NCBI RefSeq assembly: GCF_021278985.1
Contig: NZ_CP082833.1
Location: forward strand, 2,480,001-2,544,000
From: Citrobacter rodentium NBRC 105723 = DSM 16636
GTDB taxonomy: Bacteria > Pseudomonadota > Gammaproteobacteria > Enterobacterales > Enterobacteriaceae
Length of the DNA stretch: 64,000 nucleotides
Direction: 5' to 3'
A model generated the notes under the pieces. It was not told where the DNA came from. It ran no database searches and saw only the letters and a list, made by a program, of their open reading frames with translations. Below, in pieces: positions 27,813 to 36,342 of this stretch (position 1 is its first letter; every line of letters starts with the position of its first letter). The position numbers were made by a program, and so were the translations under genes.

Positions 27813-29267
27813 TCATTTATTGCTGGCCTCTGCCTCCTGTTGTCCAAAAAATTGCTCCAGTTTCGCGGCCTCTTCCGGCGGTGAGATGAGATATCCCTGA
27901 AAACGATCGATACCTAACGCTTTCAGAATCGACAGTTTTTCTTCACTGTCGACCCCTTCGGCGATGCAGCAACTGTTGGTGAGCTTACAGTAATAGTGCA
28001 GGCTTTTTATCAGCGCCAGCGCTCCGGGATCGTGCTGCATATCATCGATAATGCTTTTATCGAGCTTATAGCCATTAAACTGCACCTGCCGGACCGGAAA
28101 CATGACGCTGCCCCGGGAGAAGCAATCATCCAGCAGAACACGAAAGCCGCGCTGACGTAGTGCGGCAATGTTGTCAGCAATTTTACTGTTCCGGTGGCAG
28201 TCGATAGTTTCAGCAAATTCCAGTACCAGCCGACCCGCGCGCCGGGGATGATGCAGCTGGCGGCGCGCGGTTTCCATCATGCGAAGAAGATGGGCATGAC
28301 CGGCGATAGCCGGGGGAATATTGACGGAGAAATAGACCTCTCCCGGAAACTGATTGATGCGCCGGACGGCTTCCTGCAGGACAAAGGCGGTCAGTACCAG
28401 CCAGGCGTACTCAGCGCTTATTGCGGGCAAAAAGTCGCCGGGCTGCAGAATATGCCCGTCGCGGCGCCAGCGGACGAGAATTTCCAGGCCGCGCAGCCGG
28501 TGCTTTGTATCAATAATGGGCTGAAAGAGCGGAAAGATGTGATGGCAATGGATGGCATGGACAAATTCGCGCTCTAAAGCGGTAAGCGCGTCAGCGCCCG
28601 CTCTCTTACTCGTTGTCGGCGGGTGGCCGGGAAAATGGGCCGCGAGCTGCGGGTACTGTTCCGCCATTTTTTTGATTCCTGTTGTTCTTTGATTATAAAG
28701 CGTTTTCTGACTAATGCCGCGGTGTTTCGCCCGCTCGGCGATGCTGTATCCGTGCAGTAAATCGAGGATGGCGTTCAGCTCCGGTTTGCTCAGGCCGCCG
28801 CCGGGGGGACCGTACAAGAAGCACGCCTGTTCAGCCAGCTGTGACAGCGGCGGATACGCCTGTAACGCATGACCGCGCAGCAGCGATGCGATACTGCGGG
28901 TTGGCAGGTCTGCGGCGGCGGCCCGCACTTCGGTCAGCAGGCGGCGGTTGGTGACCAGGTGAGTTAAGGTGTGCCACAGCCAGCCGTGAGGGCAACGGCT
29001 GAGGATCAGTACGGGCAGCGGCATGGCGGCGGATTCCAGCACAAGGGCCGTCTGTTGCAGGGTTTCCAGCAGCCAGAGAGGGTCGTCGGGCAAAAAGACG
29101 ATCAGCCGACGAGCCGACGCCAGCGCCCGCAGATCCAGCGCCTGCGGGTGCAGGAATGTCAGTTGCCGGCTGTCTGGCGACACGATTCTCGCTATGCCCT
29201 GGGCAGCCCAGGTGCAGGGCGACAGAATACAGTCCTTTCTCCGCCCGCCGGGATTACTGGTAAACAA
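27813..29267 (-). CDS. fimK: FimK: EAL-domain and helix-turn-helix protein of the fim operon
   Basis: 484 residues if begun at TTG 29267, overlapping fimH by 14 bases. A start further inside is possible, since the first 25 residues look unconserved. The N-terminal half holds a LuxR-like helix-turn-helix (AERAKHRGISQKTLYNQRTTG). The C-terminal half is an EAL domain with LEILVRW, FSVNIPP, LEFAET, KLDKSII, IAEGVDSEEK and FQGYLI. The usual DDFGTG loop is changed to LLDDCFSRGS: both Asp are kept but loop 6 is altered, so activity may be reduced. In Klebsiella pneumoniae FimK ends the fim operon and affects type 1 pili. The same gene order holds here (fimAICDFGHK). Confidence 0.88.
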   Translation of the reverse strand: MFTSNPGGRRKDCILSPCTWAAQGIARIVSPDSRQLTFLHPQALDLRALASARRLIVFLPDDPLWLLETLQQTALVLESAAMPLPVLILSRCPHGWLWHTLTHLVTNRRLLTEVRAAAADLPTRSIASLLRGHALQAYPPLSQLAEQACFLYGPPGGGLSKPELNAILDLLHGYSIAERAKHRGISQKTLYNQRTTGIKKMAEQYPQLAAHFPGHPPTTSKRAGADALTALEREFVHAIHCHHIFPLFQPIIDTKHRLRGLEILVRWRRDGHILQPGDFLPAISAEYAWLVLTAFVLQEAVRRINQFPGEVYFSVNIPPAIAGHAHLLRMMETARRQLHHPRRAGRLVLEFAETIDCHRNSKIADNIAALRQRGFRVLLDDCFSRGSVMFPVRQVQFNGYKLDKSIIDDMQHDPGALALIKSLHYYCKLTNSCCIAEGVDSEEKLSILKALGIDRFQGYLISPPEEAAKLEQFFGQQEAEASNK

Positions 29268-30156
29268 AGGTCACCCCGATAATCGACTGCACGTTGCCTG
29301 CCGTCACCTGCCCGCTGGTGCGCGCATAGTTAGCGGTTAAGCCGAGGCTGACGGGAGAAGTGCCTACCGTGCCTAATGAGACGGGGCTGTTGGCGGGCAC
29401 AATGCCGCCGTTGCGCGTCAGCTGAACGCCAACGCCCTTTGCCGGAGACGCCGATGCGGTATTGCTGAAGATAGAATTCGCGGCGTCAACAGTCGTGCCC
29501 GAGAGGTAATAGGCCAGATTCTGGTTCTGCGCGCAGTAGACCGTCAGCGGGATCGGCGTGGAGCCGGGGTAGTCCGGCAGGGTCACCGTCACGTCGCGGG
29601 CGGAGACGTCGCAGCCGCCGGTAGGCACCACCACCTCGTTTCTGGCATGGATATAAAATTTGAAAGTGAAGTTGTCGCTGTTAACGTTGTTGGTCTGACG
29701 AAGATCCAGTGTGGCAATCTGCGTTCCGGCGGAGATCACCACGCCGCCAGCGGTACTCACTGGCGTCAGATAGAGCGCGACGGGCCAGGGGGTCGGTTTT
29801 TTCGAGGTGTATCTTATTTCCCTGGTTTCATTTTGGAGCGGAAACGGATAAGTGGTGCCGTCGTATCTGAGAGTACCGGTAAAACTCTTCAGCACTCCGT
29901 CATAGACCGACTGGACAGTCAACGTCACAAAGTCAGTCATACTGTCCGGGTAGTCGTTATGACAAAAAATCTGCGTCGAGAGATCGATCAGCAGGTTTTG
30001 CCCGACGTTCACTTGCGGTGTAAGGTCAACATAGATATGAGCATCGCCGCCGCCAATACCAATGTCTCCACCCGTGGTTGTACAAGAGAAGGACCAGGCG
30101 TTGATCGACCAGCCCAGCAGCAGGGTGGTCAGCAGGGTTATCACTTTTTTTATCAC
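29254..30156 (-). CDS. fimH: FimH mannose-specific type 1 fimbrial adhesin
   Basis: 300 residues. After the signal peptide (INAWS) the mature protein begins FSC, so Phe1 of the mannose pocket is present. Other pocket residues are visible: Asn-Asp in FCHNDYP, Asp in the following TDF, and Gln, Asn and Asp in RQTNNVNSDNF. The linker PTGGCDVSARDVTVTLPDYP and the pilin domain ending IIGVTFVYQ are nearly identical to E. coli FimH. It sits at the fimbrial tip and binds mannosylated receptors. The lectin domain diverges from E. coli in its middle (SVYDGVLKSFTGTLRYDG), which may tune affinity. The gene overlaps fimK. Confidence 0.95.
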   Translation of the reverse strand: MIKKVITLLTTLLLGWSINAWSFSCTTTGGDIGIGGGDAHIYVDLTPQVNVGQNLLIDLSTQIFCHNDYPDSMTDFVTLTVQSVYDGVLKSFTGTLRYDGTTYPFPLQNETREIRYTSKKPTPWPVALYLTPVSTAGGVVISAGTQIATLDLRQTNNVNSDNFTFKFYIHARNEVVVPTGGCDVSARDVTVTLPDYPGSTPIPLTVYCAQNQNLAYYLSGTTVDAANSIFSNTASASPAKGVGVQLTRNGGIVPANSPVSLGTVGTSPVSLGLTANYARTSGQVTAGNVQSIIGVTFVYQ

Positions 30157-30169
30157 TTTTTTCTCCCCC

Positions 30170-30670
30170 TCAGGCGTAGGTATAGGTCACGTTAATCACT
30201 GCCTGAATCGTTCCCTGGGTTGCGCCGCCGTTTACCGTCAGCGCTCTGACCTGCAAAGGGAAACGGGCGGACTGTGAGGCTTCATCTACCTGTACGGATG
30301 TCGTTGCGCCGGTGTTGAGCGTATTGCCGCGGTTGTCCTGAAGTTCGAGCTGGATATTGCCGGCAGTGCCCTGGTTTTTGTAATAGCCCGTGCTGTCTGC
30401 CGTACCGCTGAAGCCAGCGGTGACCCGCGAGGTGCCGATCGGACAGTTGCTCAGATCGAGCGTCACCGAATGCCACGGGGAAGAGGATCCGGCGGTGAGC
30501 AGGCTGAAGGTGTAAAGATCGCCCAGATCGACGGTGGCGTTAGTGGTGGAAACCGTACACGGTTTCGCCACGACTTTGCCGTTGACGGTGATCGTCACGT
30601 CGGCGGCCTGTAGCGTTGGGGAGGCTGCCAGCATTGTCGCCAGCAGCCATCCGGATTGAAACCATTTCAT
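30170..30670 (-). CDS. fimG: FimG minor type 1 fimbrial subunit
   Basis: 166 residues with a signal peptide (LLATMLAASPTLQA), the mature start ADVTITVNGKVVAKPCTV, a second Cys in LDLSNCPIG, and a C-terminal beta-zipper AVINVTYTYA. FimG is the adaptor that joins FimH to FimF at the tip fibrillum and completes the FimH pilin domain by donor-strand exchange. It lies 13 bases upstream of fimH in the operon. Confidence 0.9.
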   Translation of the reverse strand: MKWFQSGWLLATMLAASPTLQAADVTITVNGKVVAKPCTVSTTNATVDLGDLYTFSLLTAGSSSPWHSVTLDLSNCPIGTSRVTAGFSGTADSTGYYKNQGTAGNIQLELQDNRGNTLNTGATTSVQVDEASQSARFPLQVRALTVNGGATQGTIQAVINVTYTYA

Positions 30671-30682
30671 CAGAGCCTCCGC

Positions 30683-31210
30683 TTACTGAAATTCAAGGGT
30701 GAATGTCGCCGTTGCGTTAACGTGTCCCGGCGTGACCGGCACCCGCGTGGCCATCAGACGGGCGTAAAAGTTCAGCGTGTTGCCCTTGCCGGGCGTCAGC
30801 GTGGTCCACGGGAGGGTGGACGCGGCGGCATTGAGCGGCAGCGCCGTCTGCCGATCGTTGAGGATCTGAACTCCCATTCCTGAGGCGGCCAACGCGCCGC
30901 CGTCGAGTTTTAATAAATGGCTGTTGTCGTTGTCGGCGGTGCCGACGAAGCTGACCTTTACCGCTGTGACCGCGCTACCGCAGGGTGACAGCACAATCCG
31001 GAACGGCACGGTGGGTGAGGTCGCGCCGACGGTGCTGAACTGCTTTGCGGCGTTGTTGAGCAGATCGACGGAAAAATCTTTCGATTCTCCCGCCACGGCG
31101 CAGGCGTTATCCCTGACGTAGCCGCTGATGGTAATGGTGCTGTCGGCGGCAAACGCGTCAGCAGCGATCAGCGGCAGGAGCGCGCCCAGCAGAAAAAGGG
31201 TTTTACTCAT
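30683..31210 (-). CDS. fimF: FimF minor type 1 fimbrial subunit
   Basis: 175 residues with a signal peptide ending DAFA, a first Cys in RDNACAVAGESKDF, a second in LSPCGSAVTAVKVSF, and the C-terminal strand NATATFTLEFQ. FimF connects the FimA rod to FimG and may terminate or initiate fibrillum assembly. The position between usher and fimG and the length fit E. coli FimF (176 residues). Confidence 0.9.
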   Translation of the reverse strand: MSKTLFLLGALLPLIAADAFAADSTITISGYVRDNACAVAGESKDFSVDLLNNAAKQFSTVGATSPTVPFRIVLSPCGSAVTAVKVSFVGTADNDNSHLLKLDGGALAASGMGVQILNDRQTALPLNAAASTLPWTTLTPGKGNTLNFYARLMATRVPVTPGHVNATATFTLEFQ

Positions 31211-31220
31211 CGTTATCTCC

Positions 31221-33857
31221 TTAGCGGCACACGGCCGTTAGCTGGCTCAGCATCTGCTGCTGGCTCTGCGCGGGCAGGCGGTACTCGGCGACGCAGCTGG
31301 CGCCGACGCCATCGCCCCATTTCACCCGCACTTTTCCCGCCAGCGGCATACCGCTCAGATAAACCTGGCCGTTATCGGCGACGATGCTGCCGTTCTGGTT
31401 GCTGTCGCTGGTGACCATCGCGCCGAACGGCACCGGCCTGCCGTTATGGGTCAGCGTCATCAGCAGTTTTATCCCGACGCGGGCTTTAAACTCTGCGCGG
31501 ACAATCGCCCCGTGGGTAGGGACGACGGAGGCGACGGCATCATCCAGATCGACATTGTCCGCGAGGGAGTTGGTGTCGAGCGCCACGCGGTTTTCCCGGT
31601 ATTCGGTGGCGTAAGGCAGCACGGCATAACCGCGCCAGTCGGTGCGCACGCCGGTCTGATTCTCTACTTTTACGCCTTCCGCCCCCGGCGCTTTGATCAG
31701 CACGACCGTATCATTCAGCGGCTGGCTCAGCGTGACGCCGTTGGCGTGGGCCAGCACGCCGCCGCTCATGCCGTAATAGAGCTGCTTAATCCCGTCGCTG
31801 CGGCTGTAGCCGACGTTGGCGTTGCCGTAGCCGCCGCGGTAGTTCAGCGTCGCATAGCCGGTACTGCCGCTGCTGCCTTCGCCGCCGCCCGCGTAGCCGG
31901 TCTGCATGCTGTAGCTGAGGTTGTTGTCTTCCAGCAGGGTGCCGTACAGCCCCGCCAGGTTGCTCATCCGACCGTTCAGGTCGTCAGAGAGGCTGTAGCT
32001 GGCGCTGGCGTGCCGCCAGACGGATTGCGTGTCGGAGCGCAGCCAGTGGCTGAAGGGGATGTTGACGTTGACGGCCAGCATCCGATCGCGTGAGCCCTGC
32101 CAGGCGTTTTTGGTCAGGCTGTAGCTTAGCGTCCAGTTAATGTCGTTGACGGTGGTATTCAGTCCGGCCTGTAGCTGTTCGTCAGCGCCGTCGGCGCCCC
32201 AGTAGGTCTGATGGCTGCCGCTCAGATAGAGCGTGGCGGTGCGGCCGACCTGCTGGGTGACGCTGAGCTGCACCTTGCCGCGTTTGCTGTAGGCGAGGTT
32301 GTAATAGTCGGTGAATTTCGGCTTCACCTGAATCACTCCGTCCTGGGTGACCACGTCGTAGCCGCTCATGCGTTTGTAAGTGGTGTCGGAAAAGCTGAAA
32401 TAACCGCGCGTGGAGTAGCGGTAGCCGACCAACTGCACGTTGGTGCCCAGTTCGTTAAGCGATTTGTTATAGAGAAAACGTATCGACTGACCCTGATGGC
32501 TGCTGCCATCGGGCAGGGTGGCATCGGCCTGCGTCACGTCCAGCGACAGGGCGCCGAACTCGCCCATGTTCTTCCCCATCCCCAGGTTAAAGGCGCGATA
32601 GCGATCCGCCAGCTGCGCGCCGCCGTACAGCGTCCAGCCAGCCGGTAGCCCGTGCAGTAACGTGCTCTGGAAGAAGCCGGGTTCCTCCTGCCGGTCATTG
32701 CCGCTGCGGTATTCGCCAGCGGTAAGCGCATAGCGGGTGTGGCCTTCGCGTTGCAGTACCGGCACCGAGGCGTACGGGACGCTAAAGTTCTGGCTGCTGC
32801 CGTCGGCCTCCTTAATGGTCACCTGCAGATCGCCGCCGTTGCCGGCGGCGTAGAGATCGTTAATGGCGAAAGGGCCGGGCGGCACCGTGCTGTGGTAGAT
32901 CTCATAGCCGTTTTGTTTGATGGAAACCTGCGCCGTGCCGCGGGCGATGCCGTGAATAACCGGCGCAAAGCCTTTCTGACTGTCCGGCAGCATATTATCG
33001 TCCGTGGCCAGCTGAGCGCCGCGGAAGTTAATCCCATCGAAGATATCGCCGTTGGTGTAGCTGTCGCCGAGCGTCAGCCGCGAGCGTAAGGGTTTAATAT
33101 CCCGCTCCAGCCAGGTGTTAACGTGTTGCCATTTATTTTCATTGCCCGAGGAGCCGCTACTGCTGCTGTAGCTCCAGGTGGTGTTATCACGCAGACGCCA
33201 GGCGCCCAGATTCAGCCCGCTTTGCAGATTCAGATAGGCGTAATGACTGTTGCCGCTGGTATCGTTGCGCGCGCTGTTGCCGGTGAAGTTGTAGTTCAGC
33301 AGCCCGGCGTTAATGCCGTCATCCCACAGTTCAGGCGGAATATAGCCGCGCGCCTGATTCCCCATAAACGCCTGGGGGATAGTCAGATACAGCCGCTGCT
33401 GGCTGACGTCTAAACGGAGGGTGGCCTCTTTGATCATCTGCGTTAACGGCACGCAGGCGTCAGTCGCCAGGGCGTTCATCCCGCTGACGGCGGCAATATC
33501 CACGCCCATACCGGCGAGATCGCCGCGCGTCAGGCACGGCGTCAGCCCGTGGTGATTTTCTCCGGCGCTAAAAGTGACATCGCGGGTGGTCATATACCCG
33601 TCATTGAGGTAGATATCCACGCGATAGGTTCCCGGCGGCAACTCCAGTCCCTTTTCGAAACCGGAAAGGTCGGCAACGGCGGCCGGATCGTCCGCCAGAA
33701 AGCGCGGGTTAAAGTAGAGTTCCGCCTGCGTGGAAAAAGCCTGTACGGCAAGCAAAAGGGCAAAGGGGAGCTGCGTAAGTACGCCAGCCGGACATGGCGC
33801 GTTGTGCCGCATACGCCGGGATCCCAAACGGTCGAGCCCTGATTTCAGATATGACAT
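31221..33857 (-). CDS. fimD: FimD outer-membrane usher of type 1 fimbriae
   Basis: 878 residues, as in E. coli FimD. Visible parts are a long signal region, the N-terminal chaperone-binding domain (LYFNPRFLADDP, FEKGLELPPGTYRVDIYLN), the usher signature LTLGDSYTNGDIFDGINFRG, the plug and barrel (STVPPGPFAINDLYAAGNGG), and a C-terminal domain ending in a Cys pair (GASCVAEYRL to LTAVCR). It assembles FimA, FimF, FimG and FimH into fimbriae across the outer membrane. The gene lies 73 bases after fimC and 10 bases before fimF. Confidence 0.95.
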   Translation of the reverse strand: MSYLKSGLDRLGSRRMRHNAPCPAGVLTQLPFALLLAVQAFSTQAELYFNPRFLADDPAAVADLSGFEKGLELPPGTYRVDIYLNDGYMTTRDVTFSAGENHHGLTPCLTRGDLAGMGVDIAAVSGMNALATDACVPLTQMIKEATLRLDVSQQRLYLTIPQAFMGNQARGYIPPELWDDGINAGLLNYNFTGNSARNDTSGNSHYAYLNLQSGLNLGAWRLRDNTTWSYSSSSGSSGNENKWQHVNTWLERDIKPLRSRLTLGDSYTNGDIFDGINFRGAQLATDDNMLPDSQKGFAPVIHGIARGTAQVSIKQNGYEIYHSTVPPGPFAINDLYAAGNGGDLQVTIKEADGSSQNFSVPYASVPVLQREGHTRYALTAGEYRSGNDRQEEPGFFQSTLLHGLPAGWTLYGGAQLADRYRAFNLGMGKNMGEFGALSLDVTQADATLPDGSSHQGQSIRFLYNKSLNELGTNVQLVGYRYSTRGYFSFSDTTYKRMSGYDVVTQDGVIQVKPKFTDYYNLAYSKRGKVQLSVTQQVGRTATLYLSGSHQTYWGADGADEQLQAGLNTTVNDINWTLSYSLTKNAWQGSRDRMLAVNVNIPFSHWLRSDTQSVWRHASASYSLSDDLNGRMSNLAGLYGTLLEDNNLSYSMQTGYAGGGEGSSGSTGYATLNYRGGYGNANVGYSRSDGIKQLYYGMSGGVLAHANGVTLSQPLNDTVVLIKAPGAEGVKVENQTGVRTDWRGYAVLPYATEYRENRVALDTNSLADNVDLDDAVASVVPTHGAIVRAEFKARVGIKLLMTLTHNGRPVPFGAMVTSDSNQNGSIVADNGQVYLSGMPLAGKVRVKWGDGVGASCVAEYRLPAQSQQQMLSQLTAVCR

Positions 33858-33930
33858 AGTCCCTCCGGTTCGAAATCGCCCGGCTGTCAGTACTTTTTTT
33901 ATTTACAGGAAAGCGTGTATTTCCCGTTCG

Positions 33931-34635
33931 TTATTCCATTGCGCCTTTCATACGCGGAGTCAGCGCGCCGTAGTCGTTAATGGTCTTATAGGTAATCTCG
34001 CCGCTCGCGCCGGCCGGTAATTTCACCCGGGCTTCGCCCAGCGGAGGGACCAGCGCATTTTCCAGAGAGCGGTTGCCCGCGGTGAGTTCGGTGACCGTCA
34101 GGTAGTACGGCGTGGGGTTAATTAGCGTCAGCGCGTCCGTGCTGCGGCGGAATTTAAGCTTTTCTGCCGCACTATCTGGCGGTATTGGCAGCCCGGCCGG
34201 ACGGTAATAGAGCTTGATGCGGCTGATGATGGCCAGCTGCAGGGTATTTTCGCTGAGCTTTGATTTATCCATCGACGGGATCGCTTTGACGTTCATCCAG
34301 AACAGGCTTTCCCGGTCCTGCGGCAGCTGGTTATTGGTGGCGTCGAGAATACGTAAGGTGTTCTCTTTTTTCCCCTGCATGGCGAACAGCGGCGGGGTCA
34401 CCACAAAGCGGTTATCTTTCACGCCGTCGGCGTTTTCCACCCATGACTGGATCAGGTAAGTGCTGTTGTCATCATTATTTGTCACCGCCAGTTGCACCTG
34501 TTTTTGTCCAGCCGGGTAAATCACCCGGGTTGCGCCCAGCGCCACGCCCGCTTTTGCCTGCGAGATCAGTCCGCTGGCGGCCAGCATCAGCACGCCTGTC
34601 AGCAGGCAGCTGGTGATTGCCCGTGTTTTTTTCAT
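33931..34635 (-). CDS. fimC: FimC periplasmic chaperone of type 1 fimbriae
   Basis: 234 residues from ATG 34635 (MKKTRAITS), chosen for its AGGGG ribosome site. An in-frame ATG nine codons upstream is less likely. The mature protein starts near GVALGATRVIYPAGQKQVQLAV and has the PapD-family G1 region, FWMNVKAIPS, the signature ISRIKLYYRPAG and LINPTPYYLTV. It caps fimbrial subunits in the periplasm and delivers them to FimD. Confidence 0.94.
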   Translation of the reverse strand: MKKTRAITSCLLTGVLMLAASGLISQAKAGVALGATRVIYPAGQKQVQLAVTNNDDNSTYLIQSWVENADGVKDNRFVVTPPLFAMQGKKENTLRILDATNNQLPQDRESLFWMNVKAIPSMDKSKLSENTLQLAIISRIKLYYRPAGLPIPPDSAAEKLKFRRSTDALTLINPTPYYLTVTELTAGNRSLENALVPPLGEARVKLPAGASGEITYKTINDYGALTPRMKGAME

Positions 34636-34691
34636 GATTACCCCTGATGTTTTCACCGTCATTTCCTGTATTCGCTATCTCTGCTGGTTAG

Positions 34692-35231
34692 TTACTGATA
34701 GGTCAAAGAGAACCAGGCCTGGGCGTTAGCCAGCCCGCCGGTGACCTGATGCCCGGTAGCGCGGTATTTGGCGACGAAATGCAGCGTGGTCGGCCCGGCG
34801 TAAAGCCGCGTCCAGCTGACCGGCGGATGATTCAGCGGCAGCAGATCGCCATCTTTATCAAACAGCGCGATGCCAACGCCTGTGGCGATCCCCGGACCTT
34901 CCCCCACTGAGAGAACGTCGGGATTCTTCCCGTCGGCCACGCCGTGAAAGGCGATTCCGACGCGCTGACTCACCGCGGTGCTGCACTCCTGAAGATGGAT
35001 ATCGAAAGGAACAGGGCTGGCGTCTTCCCCCGGCGCATGAAATCGCTGACTGCTGATTTGCCCCATCTGTACCGTCATCTGGCGATCGCCCGCTTCGATG
35101 CGGCAGGATTCAGCAATAATAACGCCCTGAAAACGCATGTTTCCTCCGGGCAGCGTGACGTTCCATTTGTTTCCGGCCAGCGCACAGGCCGGTGACAGCA
35201 GTAACAGCAGACATGCTTTCATCCTTTGCAT
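34692..35231 (-). CDS. fimI: FimI fimbrial subunit, type 1 fimbriae
   Basis: 179 residues from ATG 35231, seven bases after GAGGTG. A GTG three codons upstream is also in frame. Signal peptide (ACLLLLLSPACALA), then GGNMRFQGVIIAESCRIEAGDR, a second Cys in IHLQECSTAVS, and the pilin C-terminus AQAWFSLTYQ. FimI is a FimA-like subunit, recently assigned to stopping and anchoring the rod at the usher. It lies between fimA and fimC, as in E. coli and Klebsiella. Confidence 0.9.
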   Translation of the reverse strand: MQRMKACLLLLLSPACALAGNKWNVTLPGGNMRFQGVIIAESCRIEAGDRQMTVQMGQISSQRFHAPGEDASPVPFDIHLQECSTAVSQRVGIAFHGVADGKNPDVLSVGEGPGIATGVGIALFDKDGDLLPLNHPPVSWTRLYAGPTTLHFVAKYRATGHQVTGGLANAQAWFSLTYQ

Positions 35232-35242
35232 CGTTATCACCT

Positions 35243-35283
35243 CAGTCCCATTATGGATAACGGGCTATCCTGGCCCTGAGTCA
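35243..35283 (-). terminator. Possible intercistronic hairpin between fimA and fimI
   Basis: Nested short inverted repeats (outer CTCAG/CTGAG, inner GGATA/TATCC) lie between the fimA stop and fimI. It is weaker than the hairpins after the other two pilin genes and may only stabilise fimA mRNA. Confidence 0.3.
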
Positions 35284-35299
35284 CTCCCTGTCTGATGAA

Positions 35300-35848
35300 T
35301 TACTGGTATTGCACTTTGAAGGTGGCGTCAGCGTTGGCGATACCGGCCGTCGCCGCGCCGGTGGCGTAGTAGCGCGCCTGGAGCGGAATGAAACTAGTGC
35401 CGTCGTTCAGGGTGGTTGCCGCGCTAAACGTTGCGCCATCCAGCGCCAGCGGTGTACCGGTACGGTCAAGGATCTGTACGCCAACGTTGGTCGCGCCGCC
35501 TGCGGCAGAACTCTGCAGCGCCAGAACGGTGCTGTTGTCGGCGTCCACCGCCGCGCCGGAGAAGGCGACGGAGGCTTTTGTAGAGACGCTGGTATCGCAA
35601 TCATTCAGCTGAATATTGAAGCCGACTGCGGAGCTGGTGCTGCCCGCGGTCGCCAGTTTTGCCGCCCGAACCTGGCCGAGACGAACGGTTTGATCGGCTG
35701 AATCCGCATCGACTGCGCAGGCTGCGTTAACAACTTCCCCTTTAAAATGCACTGTGCCGCCGTTTACCGTAGTGGTATCGGCGAACGCCGCCGCGGAGGT
35801 CAGGGACAGGGCAGACATAGCAACAATTGCCAACGCCTTAATTTTCAT
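35300..35848 (-). CDS. fimA: FimA major type 1 fimbrial pilin
   Basis: 182 residues from ATG 35848, preceded by AAAGGAAAA. Signal peptide (LTSAAAFA), then TTTVNGGTVHFKGEVVNAACAVD, a second Cys in IQLNDCDTSVSTKASVAFSG, GVQILDRTG and the terminal ADATFKVQYQ, all as in E. coli and Klebsiella FimA. It forms the helical rod. Transcription depends on the orientation of fimS directly upstream, and in this sequence the switch promoter points away from the gene. Confidence 0.95.
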   Translation of the reverse strand: MKIKALAIVAMSALSLTSAAAFADTTTVNGGTVHFKGEVVNAACAVDADSADQTVRLGQVRAAKLATAGSTSSAVGFNIQLNDCDTSVSTKASVAFSGAAVDADNSTVLALQSSAAGGATNVGVQILDRTGTPLALDGATFSAATTLNDGTSFIPLQARYYATGAATAGIANADATFKVQYQ

Positions 35849-35976
35849 ATTGTTTTCCTTTAAACACATTCAATTCACAAACTGAAGATGGCAGTCATGA
35901 CGCCTTGCGGGTGTTTCCCGTTGCGACTGTTGGGGCGACTGCCGGTTTATGCGCAGTTTTTAGCCAATTAATGAGA

Positions 35977-36298
35977 CAATTGGGGCCATTTTGTCTCATT
36001 GGGATAAATGGCTTCCTGTGAGGGGTTTTTATTTCCGTTTTGGGTTTTTATCTTTTTTGTTTCTTGTATCGAAAAATAAAAAACTATTATTTTTCTTTGG
36101 ACAAGGGGGCAGATGCTGCGTTTAATGGCAAAAGCAAATGGGATGCACTGGCGCGGACTGAGGCTGGAAAGCGAAAAAAGGTGGAGAAGTAATAGCTATG
36201 AATCAATGAGATAGGGAGTATTTGTGGATAAATCTTAACTTGTTAGTTGCAATGCTTTACTAAATTTTTTTATGATATAAACAGTTTGGCCCCAATTG
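35977..36298. promoter_or_regulatory. fimS: fimS invertible phase-variation switch (OFF as sequenced)
   Basis: Bounded by perfect 12-bp inverted repeats: CAATTGGGGCCA at 35977-35988 and TGGCCCCAATTG at 36287-36298. The 9-bp core TTGGGGCCA is the same as in E. coli fimS, and the core-to-core length of 316 bases compares with 314. It lies between fimA and fimE, as expected, so FimB and FimE should invert it. The promoter-like end (TATGATATAAACAGTTTGG, resembling the E. coli fimA promoter end) abuts the fimE-side repeat. The other end, reading AATGAGACAAAATGG, abuts fimA. That is the OFF arrangement. Confidence 0.92.
36247..36276 (+). promoter_or_regulatory. fimA promoter inside fimS, facing away from fimA
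   Basis: A -35 like TTGCAA (36247-36252) and a -10 TATGAT (36271-36276) with an 18-base spacer, followed 10 bases later by the invertible repeat. The E. coli fimA promoter has the same -10 and position. It reads rightward, toward the 3' end of fimE, and would drive fimA only after inversion. Confidence 0.7.
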
Positions 36299-36342
36299 AC
36301 TTGTTCAGATTTATATTTCCTCTTTATTATCAATAGATTAAT

